Source: Alphaproteobacteria bacterium (GTDB lineage: Bacteria; Pseudomonadota; Alphaproteobacteria; Rhodospirillales; Rhodospirillaceae). Taken from it: 64,000 nt of DNA. Below, in pieces: positions 22,350 through 30,848 of the stretch. The stretch is from contig JAUVUZ010000003.1 of NCBI GenBank assembly GCA_030604885.1, positions 111,603-175,602 on the forward strand, read 5' to 3'. Position 1 is the stretch's first letter, and each line of letters starts with the position of its first letter. The notes under the pieces are model-generated. The model searched no databases. It was not told where the DNA came from and worked only from the letters and a program-made list of their open reading frames with translations. A program made the translations under genes and the position numbers.

Positions 22350-22712
22350 CTACGCGGTTCGGCCCGGCTCGGGGGCGTCGTCCTCCGCCGGTTCCCGCCG
22401 GGCGGCCCAGGTCAGCAGCGCGTCCAGGGCCGGGCACAACGCCTGGCCCCAGTCGGTCAGGCCATACTCCACTTTCGGAGGCACCTGATGATGCACGATG
22501 CGGCGGACGATGCCGTCCGCCTCCATCCGGCGAAGCTGCTGGATCAGCATTTTCTGAGAAATCCCCGGAATCGCGCGCTCGAGGTCGGAGAAGCGCAGCA
22601 CCCGGCCGCCGAAGAGGTGAAACAGGATGATCAGCTTCCACCGCCCCTCAAGAAGCTTGAGGACGTTCTCGACACCTTCGGCTGCGGTCTCGCGAGTGTA
22701 AGGGTGAGGCAT
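22350..22712 (-). CDS. HxlR-family transcriptional regulator
   Basis: Winged-helix regulator of 120 residues. The HxlR signature is clear: a single N-terminal region, VLKLLEGRWKLIILFHLFGG, then LRFSDLERAIPGISQKMLIQQLRRMEADGIVRR and YGLTDWGQAL. No cysteine is present near the N-terminus, so thiol sensing as in YodB or HypR is unlikely. It is divergent from the SnoaL-like gene with 107 bp between starts; regulators of this type often control an adjacent enzyme gene. A TACTT-N6-AAGTA inverted repeat overlaps its own start codon, suggesting autoregulation. Confidence 0.92.
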   Translation of the reverse strand: MPHPYTRETAAEGVENVLKLLEGRWKLIILFHLFGGRVLRFSDLERAIPGISQKMLIQQLRRMEADGIVRRIVHHQVPPKVEYGLTDWGQALCPALDALLTWAARREPAEDDAPEPGRTA

Positions 22713-22727
22713 ACTTTTCTGTAAGTA
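22712..22727. promoter_or_regulatory. Putative HxlR operator
   Basis: Inverted repeat TACTT-N6-AAGTA at the start of the regulator gene, overlapped by GTAAG-TAC-CTTAC (22721-22733). A second TACTTTTC follows at 22731-22738 as a direct repeat. The AT-rich composition and TACT/AGTA ends are in keeping with sites of this family. Confidence 0.55.
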
Positions 22728-22819
22728 CCTTACTTTTCGGTGCGTTCTTGCGTTTTGGTGAAGCTAGGCCATTTTCGGGGATCGCACAACACCCGCCCCC
22801 CCTCGCACCGGAGATGCCC

Positions 22820-23146
22820 ATGTCCCTGTCCCTCCCCGATCCCATCGCCCGCTATTTCGCCGCCGATGCGGCGGACGGTGCGGCGGTCGCCGCGTGCTTC
22901 GCCGCCGACGCCGTCGTCGCCGACGAGGACCGCACGCACCGCGGCCGCGCCGCGATCGCCCGGTGGAAAACCGAGGCCTCGGCGAAATACGCGTATGTCA
23001 GCGTGCCCGTCGCCGTGGACGACCAGGGCGACAGAATCGTCGTCACCGCGCACCTGACCGGCAATTTCCCCGGCAGCCCGGTGGACCTCCGCTACGCGTT
23101 CACCCTGGCGGGAACCGAAATCGCCCGCCTCGAAATCGTCCCCTGA
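22820..23146 (+). CDS. SnoaL/NTF2-like domain protein
   Basis: Protein of 108 residues with a cone-shaped NTF2/SnoaL-like fold: DPIARYFAADAADGAAVAACFAADAVVADEDRTHRGRAAI is the typical opening, and the C-terminal strands end in LRYAFTLAGTEIARLEIVP. Family members bind or isomerise small hydrophobic molecules; many have no known substrate. ATG 22820 was preferred over ATG 22814 because GGAG (22809-22812) gives proper spacing. It is divergent from the HxlR gene. A deleted copy of this gene lies 550 bp upstream. Confidence 0.88.
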   Translation: MSLSLPDPIARYFAADAADGAAVAACFAADAVVADEDRTHRGRAAIARWKTEASAKYAYVSVPVAVDDQGDRIVVTAHLTGNFPGSPVDLRYAFTLAGTEIARLEIVP

Positions 23147-23149
23147 CTT

Positions 23150-23184
23150 CCCCGGTCCGCACGGGTGAGGCCAGAGCCAGGGGC
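23150..23184 (+). repeat. 35-bp dispersed repeat, copy C
   Basis: Third copy, 3 bp after the stop of the intact SnoaL-like gene, as copy B follows the remnant gene at 2 bp distance. The shared ends CCCCGG and CCAGGGGC are kept. Confidence 0.85.
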
Positions 23185-23211
23185 GGTGCCCCCGATCTCG
23201 GCCGCGCCCAT

Positions 23212-23868
23212 TCAGGCGAGGGAGTGGATGAAGTCGCGGATGCCGGAGGCGATGAACTGGACGGCGATGCAGGAGAGGAGGAAGCCCATGATCTTGGTGA
23301 TCGCCTGGAGGCCGTGGGGGCCGAGGAAGCGGGAGATCCAGGTGGAGAAGCCGAGGGCGACGTAGGCGACGGCGGCGGTGATGGCGATGCCCGCGACCAC
23401 TACGAAGTGGCCGAGGACGACCGCGTCGTCGGGGATTTCCGAGGCGTAGCCCATCACCACGGCGATCGAGCCGGGGCCGCTCAGGCTCGGCATGGCGAGG
23501 GGGGAGAAGGAAAAGTCGAGTTCCGCCTGTTTGATTTCCGACGGCGTGGCGTCGACGGTGGAGGCCTCGTCGACGCCCGAGAACAGCATGCGCAGCGCGA
23601 GGATGAGGACGATGATGCCGCCCGCGACGCGGATCCCCGCGAGCGAGATGCCGAACAGGGCGATGATGCCGTTGCCGAGGAACAGGAAGGCGGTGAGGAT
23701 CGCGAAGGCGTAGAGGCAGGCGCGGCGGGCCTGGGCCTTGCGCTGGGCTTCCGGCATGCGGGCGGTGAGGCTGAGGAACAGCGGCACGGTGCCCAGCGGG
23801 TTCATGATCGGCAGCAGGCCGAGGGTGACCAGGGGGATGTATTTGAGGGTGAGGATCAGGGCGTCCAT
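23212..23868 (-). CDS. MarC-family inner-membrane protein (UPF0056)
   Basis: Integral membrane protein of 218 residues with about six helices. MarC hallmarks are PIMNPLGTVPLFLSLT near the N-terminus, ALRMLFSG and SPLAMPSLSGPGSIAVVMGYAS in the middle, and IMGFLLSCIAVQFIASGIRDF at the end. Despite its name the family is not a proven antibiotic-resistance factor; transport of a small solute is suspected. It is on the minus strand just after an ABC exporter pair, with 9 bp between it and the permease stop, so it may be co-transcribed with them. Confidence 0.92.
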   Translation of the reverse strand: MDALILTLKYIPLVTLGLLPIMNPLGTVPLFLSLTARMPEAQRKAQARRACLYAFAILTAFLFLGNGIIALFGISLAGIRVAGGIIVLILALRMLFSGVDEASTVDATPSEIKQAELDFSFSPLAMPSLSGPGSIAVVMGYASEIPDDAVVLGHFVVVAGIAITAAVAYVALGFSTWISRFLGPHGLQAITKIMGFLLSCIAVQFIASGIRDFIHSLA

Positions 23869-23877
23869 GGCGGTGTC

Positions 23878-24636
23878 TCAGGCGCCCCGTTCGACGCGGG
23901 CGACGCGGGCGAGGGCGGTGCCGAGGGCGAGGGCGACCCAGCCGAGGAACACCGCGATCTGCCACGCGGCGGGCAGGGCGGATTGGGTGAGGGCGGCGCG
24001 CAGCAGGGCGTCGGCGTGGGTGAGGGGGTTGACCGCCATCGTCCAGGCGAGCCAGGTGGGCACGCCGGCGGCGGGGAACAGGGCGCCCGAGAGCATCCAC
24101 GCGGGCATCAGCACCACCATCATGATGGCGTGGAAGCCCGAGGTGGAGCGCATCGACCACGCCACCGCGAAGCCGGTGGCGGCGAAGCCGAGGGAGGCGA
24201 GGGCGAGCACCGGCAGGGCGAGCAGCAGGCCCCGGGGTGCGAAGGGCGTGCCGGTGAGGGGCACGACGGCGAGCAGCAGCACGGTTTGCAGCAGCGCGAT
24301 GAGGGTGCCGCCGCCGACCTTGCCGAGGACGATGGCGAAGCGCGGCAGCGGCGCCGCGAGCACGCCCTGGAGGAAGCCGCGGTCGCGGTCCTCGATCAGG
24401 GTGATGGCGGCGAACACGCTGGAGAACAGCAGCATCAGCATGAGGATGCCGGGGAAGACGTAGGCGGCGTAGCTGCCCGCGTGGCCCTCGGGGCGGAACG
24501 AGGCGGAGAACCCGGCGCCGAGGAAGCCCCAGATCAGCAGCGGCTGGGCGACGCCGCCGACGACGCGGGACCGCTGCCGCCAGAAGCGCACGAGTTCGCG
24601 GGCCGCGAGGGCGGCGACGGGGGCGAGCACGGTCAC
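23878..24636 (-). CDS. ABC-2 type exporter permease
   Basis: Membrane subunit of 252 residues with six predicted helices in the ABC-2 fold (LIWGFLGAGFSASF, FPGILMLMLLFSSVFAAITLIEDRDRGFLQGVLAAPLPR, TFAIVLGK-like elbow). The EDRDRGFLQGVL coupling segment is typical of NodJ/DrrB-like permeases. The start is GTG 24636, whose GTGA overlaps the stop of the ATPase gene, so the two are translationally coupled. The exported substrate is unknown; relatives move lipids, drugs or polysaccharide. Confidence 0.9.
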   Translation of the reverse strand: MTVLAPVAALAARELVRFWRQRSRVVGGVAQPLLIWGFLGAGFSASFRPEGHAGSYAAYVFPGILMLMLLFSSVFAAITLIEDRDRGFLQGVLAAPLPRFAIVLGKVGGGTLIALLQTVLLLAVVPLTGTPFAPRGLLLALPVLALASLGFAATGFAVAWSMRSTSGFHAIMMVVLMPAWMLSGALFPAAGVPTWLAWTMAVNPLTHADALLRAALTQSALPAAWQIAVFLGWVALALGTALARVARVERGA

Positions 24637-25550
24637 GGGGTCTCTCCGGTGAGGGCGAGGAAGGCGTCGGTGAGGGTGGGCTGCTTGATCGCGATGCTGG
24701 AGACGTCGCCGCCGAAGCGGTCGAGGATGTCGGACACCAGGCCCAGGGCGCGGCCGCGGTCGAGATCGGGGATGCGGACGTCGGCGGCGGTGGCGCGCAC
24801 GCCCAGGCCCTCCGCCCGCAGGCGCGCGGCGAGGCGGCCGGGTTCGGCGCTGGCGATCACGATCATCTCGCTGCCGAGGCGGGCGGCGAGGGCGCGCGGG
24901 CTGTCGGCGGCGATCACCTTGCCCGATTGCAGCACCACCACCGCGTCGGCGGGTTCGGCCTCCTCGAACACGTGGGTGGTCATCAGCACGGTGACGCCGG
25001 TTTCGCGCCGCAGCGCGGCGAGGGTATCGGCGAAGGCGGCGCGGCCCGCCGGGTCGAGGCCGGTGGTGGGTTCGTCGAGCAGCAGCACCGGCGGCGCGGG
25101 GATCAGGCACTTCGCCAGTTCCGCCTGGCGCTGCTGGCCGCCGGAGAGGGTTCCGGCGCGGGCGTCGAGGCGGTCGCCGATGCGGGTCCAGGCCACCGCC
25201 GCGTCGATGCGCCGCGCGAGGTCCGCCCCGCCGATGCCGTGGAGACGGCCGAACAGGGCGAGGTTTTCCCGCACCGTCAGCACCGGGTCGAGGGCCGGGG
25301 CCTGGAACACCACGCCCAGCGCGCGGCGGGCGGCGGCGCTGCCGCACGGCGCGCCGCCGACGCTGGCGCTGCCCGCCGAGGGCTTGAGCGCGCCCGCGAG
25401 AATGCGGAACAGCGTGGACTTGCCCGAGCCGTTGCGGCCGATCACGGCGCAGAAGCGCCCGGCCTCGACCGCGAGGTCGACGTCGTCGAGGGCCGGGTGC
25501 GCGCTTTGCGCTCCGGGGTAGCGGTGGCTCAGGCGGTGGACGGAGATCAT
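24633..25550 (-). CDS. ABC-2 type exporter ATP-binding protein
   Basis: ATPase of 305 residues for the neighbouring permease. Walker A GRNGSGKST, the Q-loop FQAPALDPVLTV, signature LSGGQQRQAELAKCL, Walker B VLLLDEPTTGLDP and the switch histidine in TTHVFEEAE are all intact. A C-terminal domain of about 90 residues resembles that of NatA/DrrA-type ATPases. The start MISVHRL at ATG 25550 fits family length; an in-frame ATG at 25601 would add 17 residues. Neither has a strong ribosome site. It is divergent from the phosphoesterase gene. Confidence 0.92.
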   Translation of the reverse strand: MISVHRLSHRYPGAQSAHPALDDVDLAVEAGRFCAVIGRNGSGKSTLFRILAGALKPSAGSASVGGAPCGSAAARRALGVVFQAPALDPVLTVRENLALFGRLHGIGGADLARRIDAAVAWTRIGDRLDARAGTLSGGQQRQAELAKCLIPAPPVLLLDEPTTGLDPAGRAAFADTLAALRRETGVTVLMTTHVFEEAEPADAVVVLQSGKVIAADSPRALAARLGSEMIVIASAEPGRLAARLRAEGLGVRATAADVRIPDLDRGRALGLVSDILDRFGGDVSSIAIKQPTLTDAFLALTGETP

Positions 25551-25651
25551 CGTCGGGGGACGTTCCTGGCGCGTGCCGGTGGGGGCCTTCGGGCCTTTCA
25601 TATGGTCGCCTGTGTCCGTAGAGTAAAGCCCGCACCCACCGGAGCCGCCGC

Positions 25652-26467
25652 ATGCTGATCGCCCACATCGCCGACCTTCACGTTTCCGCCGACGGACTGC
25701 CGGTCCACGCCATCGTCGACACCGACGCCGCGACCCGCGCGGTGATCGCGGCGGTCAACGCGGCGCGGCCCGACGTGGTGGTGGTGGCGGGCGACGTGAC
25801 CCACGGCGGCGAGGACGCCGCCGCCCGGCGCGCCCGCGACCTGCTCGCCGGGCTGGAGGCGCCGGTTTACGTCTGCCCCGGCAACCACGACCGCCGCGAC
25901 GCCCTGCGCGCCGCCTTCGGCCGCCGCCCCGACGACCGCGACGACGCCTGGATGGCCTACGCGGTGGACGACCTGCCGGTGCGGCTGATCGCCATGGACG
26001 CCGCCACCGACGACCCGATGGTGGGGGCGCTGCCGGAGGCGCAGGTGGCGTGGCTCGCCGCCCGCCTCGCCGAGCAGCCGGAGCGGCCGACCGCGATCGT
26101 CCTCCACCATCCGCCGTTCGACACCGGCATCGACTGGCTCGACCAGATCGGCATATCCGAGGGCCGCCACCGGCTGGGCGACGTGCTGGCGGCGCACCGC
26201 AACGTGCGCGCGCTGCTGTGCGGCCACCTCCACCGGCCGATGCGCGGCACCTGGTACGGCACGCCGGTGATCGCCGCGCCCTCGGTGATGGACCGGGTGG
26301 CGTTCGTCGGCACCCACGCGGACGGCAGCCCGATCACCGCCATCGACGCGCCGCCGGGGTTCGCCCTGCATCGGGTGCCCGAGGGGGACTGGCTGCCGGA
26401 AACCTGCTTCATGAATGGGCATTCCGAAGCGTGGCAGGCGGCGATGCCCGATCCTTGGGCAGAGTAA
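25652..26467 (+). CDS. Calcineurin-like metallophosphoesterase (CpdA/class III PDE type)
   Basis: Cytoplasmic di-metal phosphoesterase of 271 residues. All family motifs are visible: ADLHVS, VVAGDVTHGG, PGNHDRR, VLHHPPFDTG and CGHLHRPMRG. This arrangement matches class III cyclic-nucleotide phosphodiesterases such as CpdA and related cyclic-phosphate or glycerophosphodiester hydrolases. The true substrate may be cAMP or another phosphoester. The start ATG 25652 follows GGAG. A CRP-type operator elsewhere in the window (16647) fits with cAMP signalling in this organism, but no direct link is shown. Confidence 0.88.
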   Translation: MLIAHIADLHVSADGLPVHAIVDTDAATRAVIAAVNAARPDVVVVAGDVTHGGEDAAARRARDLLAGLEAPVYVCPGNHDRRDALRAAFGRRPDDRDDAWMAYAVDDLPVRLIAMDAATDDPMVGALPEAQVAWLAARLAEQPERPTAIVLHHPPFDTGIDWLDQIGISEGRHRLGDVLAAHRNVRALLCGHLHRPMRGTWYGTPVIAAPSVMDRVAFVGTHADGSPITAIDAPPGFALHRVPEGDWLPETCFMNGHSEAWQAAMPDPWAE

Positions 26468-26556
26468 CGCCGAGCGCTGCCGGGAATCCGGGCAGCCGCC
26501 CCCTCCCGATTGAAATCGTTTCAGCTCGACGGCTCGCCGCGCCTCGGTTTCGGCGA

Positions 26557-26573
26557 TTGGCCCGGGCTTTGCT
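26557..26573 (+). promoter_or_regulatory. Candidate sigma-54 promoter of the aap operon
   Basis: TTGGCCCGGGCTTTGCT fits TTGGCAC-N5-TTGCT with one mismatch, with GG at 26559-26560 and GC at 26571-26572 exactly 10 bp apart. The start point would be near 26584, 65 bp before aapJ. A small inverted repeat, TGAAA-TCG-TTTCA, lies at 26513-26525. Nitrogen control of aap genes is known in rhizobia. Binding here is inferred. Confidence 0.6.
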
Positions 26574-26648
26574 CTAGCCGAGGGGAGTCCCGGCGGCGCT
26601 CCGGACCGGAGACGCGCGCAGGAAACCTTTTACTAGGGAGAGCAGACG

Positions 26649-27671
26649 ATGAAAGCGAGTCACCTGGTCGTCGGGTTGGGTGCTTTGGCCGCCGCGGCGG
26701 CGGCCGCCGCTCCGGCCTCGGCCGCGACGCTGGACACCGTGAAAAGCCGCGGCCAACTGGTCTGCGGCGTCAACAACAGCCTGGCGGGCTTCTCGGCGCC
26801 CGACGAAAAGGGCCAATGGTCCGGCATCGACGTGGACTACTGCAAGGCGCTGGCCGCGGTGGTGCTCGGCGACGCGAGCAAGGTGAAGTACGTCCCGCTC
26901 ACCGCCAAGGAGCGTCTGACCGCTCTCCAGACCGGCGAGATCGACGTGCTCGCCCGCAACACCACCTGGACGATGAGCCGCGACACCGGCCTCGGCCTTT
27001 CGTTCGTGGGCGTCAACTACTACGACGGCCAGGGCTTCATGGTGAAGAACGCCCTCGGCGTGAAGTCGGCCAAGGAGCTGAACGGCGCCTCGGTGTGCGT
27101 GCAGGCGGGCACCACCACCGAACTCAACCTCGCCGACTATTTCCGCACCCACGGCATGAAGTATCAGTCGGTGGTGTTCGACACCTCGGACCAGACCCTC
27201 GCGGGCTTCAACTCCGAGCGTTGCGACGTGCTGACCTCCGACCAGTCGCAGCTCTACGGCCTGCGCTCCAAGCTGCCGGATCCCTCCAAGGCGTCGGTGC
27301 TGCCGGAGGTGATCTCGAAGGAGCCGCTCGGCCCGGTGGTGCGCCAGGGCGACGACCAGTGGTTCAACATCGCGCGCTGGACCCTGTTCGCGATGCTCAA
27401 CCTCGAGGAGGCGGGCGTCACCTCCAAGAACGTCGACGAAATGCTCAAGACCGCCAACCCGGACATCAAGCGCCTGCTCGGCGTCGAGGGCGACTTCGGC
27501 TCCAAGATGGGCGTGACCAACGACTTCGCGGTGAAGATCGTCAAGGCGGTGGGCAACTACGGCGAATCCTTCGAACGCACCGTCGGCCAGGGCAGCCCGC
27601 TCAAGATCGCGCGCGGCCAGAACGCGCTGTGGAACGCCGGGGGCATCCAGTACGCCCCGCCGGTGCGCTGA
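26649..27671 (+). CDS. aapJ: General L-amino acid ABC transporter, periplasmic binding protein
   Basis: Solute-binding protein of 340 residues for the broad-range amino-acid importer AapJQMP. A signal peptide covers residues 1-25 (ending APASAAT). The mature N-terminus TLDTVKSRGQLVCGVNNSLAGFS, the WSGIDVDYCKALAAVVLGD segment and the RNTTWTMSRDTGLGLSFVGVNYYDGQGF stretch are hallmarks of AapJ/BztA. The start ATG 26649 follows AGGGAGAG. It heads aapJQMP behind a sigma-54 promoter match. A strong hairpin lies between it and aapQ and may keep the binding protein in excess over the membrane parts. Confidence 0.95.
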   Translation: MKASHLVVGLGALAAAAAAAAPASAATLDTVKSRGQLVCGVNNSLAGFSAPDEKGQWSGIDVDYCKALAAVVLGDASKVKYVPLTAKERLTALQTGEIDVLARNTTWTMSRDTGLGLSFVGVNYYDGQGFMVKNALGVKSAKELNGASVCVQAGTTTELNLADYFRTHGMKYQSVVFDTSDQTLAGFNSERCDVLTSDQSQLYGLRSKLPDPSKASVLPEVISKEPLGPVVRQGDDQWFNIARWTLFAMLNLEEAGVTSKNVDEMLKTANPDIKRLLGVEGDFGSKMGVTNDFAVKIVKAVGNYGESFERTVGQGSPLKIARGQNALWNAGGIQYAPPVR

Positions 27672-27695
27672 TTTCCGCATCGCCCATTTCGTCCC

Positions 27696-27717
27696 CCCGG
27701 CGGCGCCAGCCGCCGGG
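27696..27717 (+). other. Intercistronic hairpin aapJ-aapQ
   Basis: Perfect 9-bp stem CCCGGCGGC / GCCGCCGGG with the 4-base loop GCCA, 24 bp after the aapJ stop and 24 bp before aapQ. It has no T-tract. Such structures often slow 3' decay of the binding-protein message. Confidence 0.7.
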
Positions 27718-27741
27718 TCCGGCCGCCATCGAGGATGCCCC

Positions 27742-28917
27742 ATGACCCCTCCGCGCTCCCGCATCAAACCCTGGAACGACCCGAAAATCCGCGCCTGGAC
27801 GTTCCAGATCGTCGTCGTGTCGCTGGTGGCGTGGCTGGCGCTGTCGCTGTTCTCCAACACCCTGCACAACATGGAGAGCCGCGGCATCCGCACCGGCTTC
27901 GGCTTCCTCGGGCAGACCGCCGGTTACGGCATCCTGTTCTCGCTGATCCCCTACGACGAGACCTACAGCTACGGCCGCACGTTTTTCGTCGGCCTGTTGA
28001 ACACCCTGCTGGTGTCGGGCCTCGGCATCGTCACCGCCACCCTGCTCGGCTTCGTCGCGGGCATCGCGCGGCTGTCGCGCAACTGGCTGGTGGCGCGCAT
28101 CGCCGAGGTCTACGTCGAGATCTTCCGCAACATCCCGCTGCTGTTGCAGGTGTTCTTCTGGTATTTCGCGGTGTTGCAGACGCTGCCCGCGCCGCGCCAG
28201 AGCTACCGCTTTTTCCACGACGCGGTGTATTTGAGCAAGCGCGGCCTCTACGTGCCCGCCCCGATGGCGGAGGACGGCTTCGGCTGGGTGGCGCTGCTGG
28301 CGCTGGCGGGCCTCGTCGCCGCGGTGGCGGTGGCGCGCTGGGCAGGGCGGCGGCGCGAGGCCACCGGCCGGGGCTTCCCGGTGTGGCGCACCGCCCTCGG
28401 GCTGATCGTCGGCCTGCCGTTGGTGCTGTTCCTCGCCCTCGGCGCGCCGCTCGGCTGGAGCGTGCCCGAACTCAAGGGCTTCAATTTCGTCGGCGGCGGC
28501 GTGCTGCTGCCGGAGCTGGTGGCGCTGTGGTTCGCCCTCACCATCTACACCGGCACCTTCATCGCCGAAATCGTGCGCTCGGGCATCCAGGCGGTCAGCC
28601 ACGGCCAGACCGAGGCGGCCTCCGCCCTCGGCCTGCGGCGCGGCCAGATCATCCGCCTGGTGGTGCTGCCGCAGGCGCTGCGGGTGATCGTTCCGCCGCT
28701 CACCAGCCAATATCTCAACCTCACCAAGAATTCGTCGCTCGCCACCGCGATCGGCTACCCGGACCTGGTGGCGGTGTTCATGGGCACCACCCTCAACCAG
28801 ACCGGCCAGGCGGTCGAGGTGGTGGCGATGACGATGGCGGTGTACCTCACCATCAGCCTGTCGATCTCGTCGCTGATGAACGCCTACAACCGGCGCGTCG
28901 CGCTGAAGGAGCGCTGA
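27742..28917 (+). CDS. aapQ: General L-amino acid ABC transporter permease AapQ
   Basis: Inner-membrane permease of 391 residues, one of the two unequal membrane subunits of the Aap importer. It has eight or so helices, an insert of about 100 residues between the first helices and the core typical of AapQ/BztB, and the His/Glu/Gln permease motifs around YVEIFRNIPLLLQVFFWYF and the EAA loop QTEAASALGLRRGQIIRLVVLPQALRVIVPPL. It lies 3 bp upstream of aapM. It pairs with AapM and the ATPase AapP. Confidence 0.95.
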   Translation: MTPPRSRIKPWNDPKIRAWTFQIVVVSLVAWLALSLFSNTLHNMESRGIRTGFGFLGQTAGYGILFSLIPYDETYSYGRTFFVGLLNTLLVSGLGIVTATLLGFVAGIARLSRNWLVARIAEVYVEIFRNIPLLLQVFFWYFAVLQTLPAPRQSYRFFHDAVYLSKRGLYVPAPMAEDGFGWVALLALAGLVAAVAVARWAGRRREATGRGFPVWRTALGLIVGLPLVLFLALGAPLGWSVPELKGFNFVGGGVLLPELVALWFALTIYTGTFIAEIVRSGIQAVSHGQTEAASALGLRRGQIIRLVVLPQALRVIVPPLTSQYLNLTKNSSLATAIGYPDLVAVFMGTTLNQTGQAVEVVAMTMAVYLTISLSISSLMNAYNRRVALKER

Positions 28918-28920
28918 GCC

Positions 28921-30033
28921 ATGGCGGAAACCTCCGACGTCTTCGTGCCCAAGCCCTCGCTGCCGCCGCCCTCGGGCGCGGTGGGCGCCACCGCCTGGGT
29001 CCGCTCGCGGCTGTTCGACGGCCCGCTCAACAGCCTCCTCACCCTGGGCGCGCTGTGGTTCCTGGCGGCGACGCTGATCCCGCTGCTGAAGTGGGCGGTG
29101 TTCGACGCCCATTTCGTCGGCGACGATCCGCAGCTTTGCCGCACCGGCGGCGCCTGCTGGCTGTTCGTCGACGACCGGCTGCGGTTCTTCGTCTACGGCT
29201 TCTATCCCGACGGCCAGCTCTGGCGGGTCAACGTGGTGCTGGGCGCGGCGGTGGCGGCGATCGGCTATCTCGCGTGGCCGGGCCTGCCGGGCAAGCGCTG
29301 GGTGGTTCCGGCGGCGATCCTCGGTCTGCCCGCGCTCACCGTGCTGTTCATGCACGGCGGCGTCTTCGGCCTGCCGGTGGTGCCCACCGACCAGTGGAGC
29401 GGTCTCACCCTCACCCTGGTGCTGTCGTTCGTCGGCATCGTCGCGGCGCTGCCGATCGGCATCGTGCTGGCGCTCGGGCGGCGCTCGAAGATGGTGGCGA
29501 TCCGCACCCTGTGCATTTTCTTCATCGAGGTGTGGCGCGGCGTGCCGCTGATCTCGGTGCTGTTCATGGCGTCGGTGATGCTGCCCCTGTTCCTGCCCGA
29601 GGGGTTGCAGTTCTCCAAGGTGCTGCGGGCGATGATCGGCATCGTGCTGTTCGAGAGCGCCTACATGGCCGAGGTGGTGCGCGGCGGCCTTCAGGCGATT
29701 CCGCGCGGCCAGTCCGAGGCGGCGGCCGCCCTCGGCCTCGGCTACTGGCGCACCATGGGGCTGGTGGTGCTGCCGCAGGCGCTCAAGCTCGTTATCCCCG
29801 GCATCGTCAACACCTTCATCGCCCTGTTCAAGGACACCACCCTGGTGCTGATCATCGGCCTGTTCGACGTGCTGGCGACGATCCACGCCACCATCGTCGA
29901 CCCCGAATGGCCCGACATCGCCGCCGAGGGCTACATCTTCGCCGCCCTGGTGTTCTGGGTGTTCTGCTTCGGCATGAGCCGCTACAGCCAGGCGCTCGAG
30001 CGCAAGCTGCACACCGGCCACAAACGCAATTGA
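28921..30033 (+). CDS. aapM: General L-amino acid ABC transporter permease AapM
   Basis: Second inner-membrane subunit of the Aap importer, 370 residues. It has the N-terminal extension SSDVF-like segment then a core with IEVWRGVPLISVLFMASVMLPLFLP and the EAA loop QSEAAAALGLGYWRTMGLVVLPQALKLVIPG, followed by TFIALFKDTTLV, which is diagnostic of this family. ATG 28921 is 3 bp after aapQ and 18 bp before aapP, so one operon. Confidence 0.95.
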   Translation: MAETSDVFVPKPSLPPPSGAVGATAWVRSRLFDGPLNSLLTLGALWFLAATLIPLLKWAVFDAHFVGDDPQLCRTGGACWLFVDDRLRFFVYGFYPDGQLWRVNVVLGAAVAAIGYLAWPGLPGKRWVVPAAILGLPALTVLFMHGGVFGLPVVPTDQWSGLTLTLVLSFVGIVAALPIGIVLALGRRSKMVAIRTLCIFFIEVWRGVPLISVLFMASVMLPLFLPEGLQFSKVLRAMIGIVLFESAYMAEVVRGGLQAIPRGQSEAAAALGLGYWRTMGLVVLPQALKLVIPGIVNTFIALFKDTTLVLIIGLFDVLATIHATIVDPEWPDIAAEGYIFAALVFWVFCFGMSRYSQALERKLHTGHKRN

Positions 30034-30051
30034 CGCGCGGAGTTCCATGAG

Positions 30052-30819
30052 ATGAGCGCAAGCCAACCCAAGTCCCTGCCCGCCGACGTGGTGATCGAGA
30101 TCGCCGCGATGAACAAGTGGTACGGCGCGTTCCATGTCCTCAAGGACATCGACCTGCGCGTCCGCCGCGGCGAGCGCATCGTCATCTGCGGGCCGTCCGG
30201 CTCGGGCAAGTCGACGATGATCCGCTGCATCAACCGGCTGGAGGAGCACCAGAGCGGCGACATCGTCGTCGACGGCGTGACGCTGAACGCCGACTTGAAG
30301 AACATCGAACACGTCCGCCGCGAGGTCGGCATGGTGTTCCAGCACTTCAACCTCTTCCCCCACCTCACGGTGCTGGAGAACTGCTGCCTCGCGCCGATGT
30401 GGGTGCGCAAGATCCCCCGCGCCGAGGCCGAGGCGGCGGCGATGAAATACCTGACGCGGGTGAAGATTCCCGAGCAGGCGCTGAAATATCCGGGCCAGCT
30501 TTCGGGCGGCCAGCAGCAGCGCGTCGCGATCGCCCGCAGCCTGTGCATGAACCCCCGGGTGATGCTGTTCGACGAGCCGACCTCCGCCCTCGATCCGGAG
30601 ATGATCAAGGAGGTGCTCGACGTGATGGTGCAACTGGCGGAGGAGGGGATGACGATGCTGTGCGTCACCCACGAAATGGGCTTCGCCCGCAAGGTGGCCG
30701 ACCGGGTGATCTTCATGGACGCCGGGCAGATCGTCGAGGAGGCGCCGCCCGAGGAATTCTTCAACGCGCCGAAGAGCGACCGCACCCGGCTGTTCCTCAG
30801 CCAGATCCTCGGCCACTGA
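30052..30819 (+). CDS. aapP: General L-amino acid ABC transporter ATPase AapP
   Basis: ATP-binding subunit of 255 residues energising amino-acid uptake. Walker [11 protein letters not shown]-loop [15 protein letters not shown], signature [15 protein letters not shown], Walker [16 protein letters not shown] and switch histidine CVTHEMGFA are intact. ATG 30052 was chosen because the ATG at 30047 is followed at once by a stop codon. It ends aapJQMP; a stem-loop without T-tract follows at 30849-30880. Confidence 0.96.
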   Translation: MSASQPKSLPADVVIEIAAMNKWYGAFHVLKDIDLRVRRGERIVICGPSGSGKSTMIRCINRLEEHQSGDIVVDGVTLNADLKNIEHVRREVGMVFQHFNLFPHLTVLENCCLAPMWVRKIPRAEAEAAAMKYLTRVKIPEQALKYPGQLSGGQQQRVAIARSLCMNPRVMLFDEPTSALDPEMIKEVLDVMVQLAEEGMTMLCVTHEMGFARKVADRVIFMDAGQIVEEAPPEEFFNAPKSDRTRLFLSQILGH

Positions 30820-30848
30820 GGGCGCAACTTTCCGCTTTGTTTTTGCAT

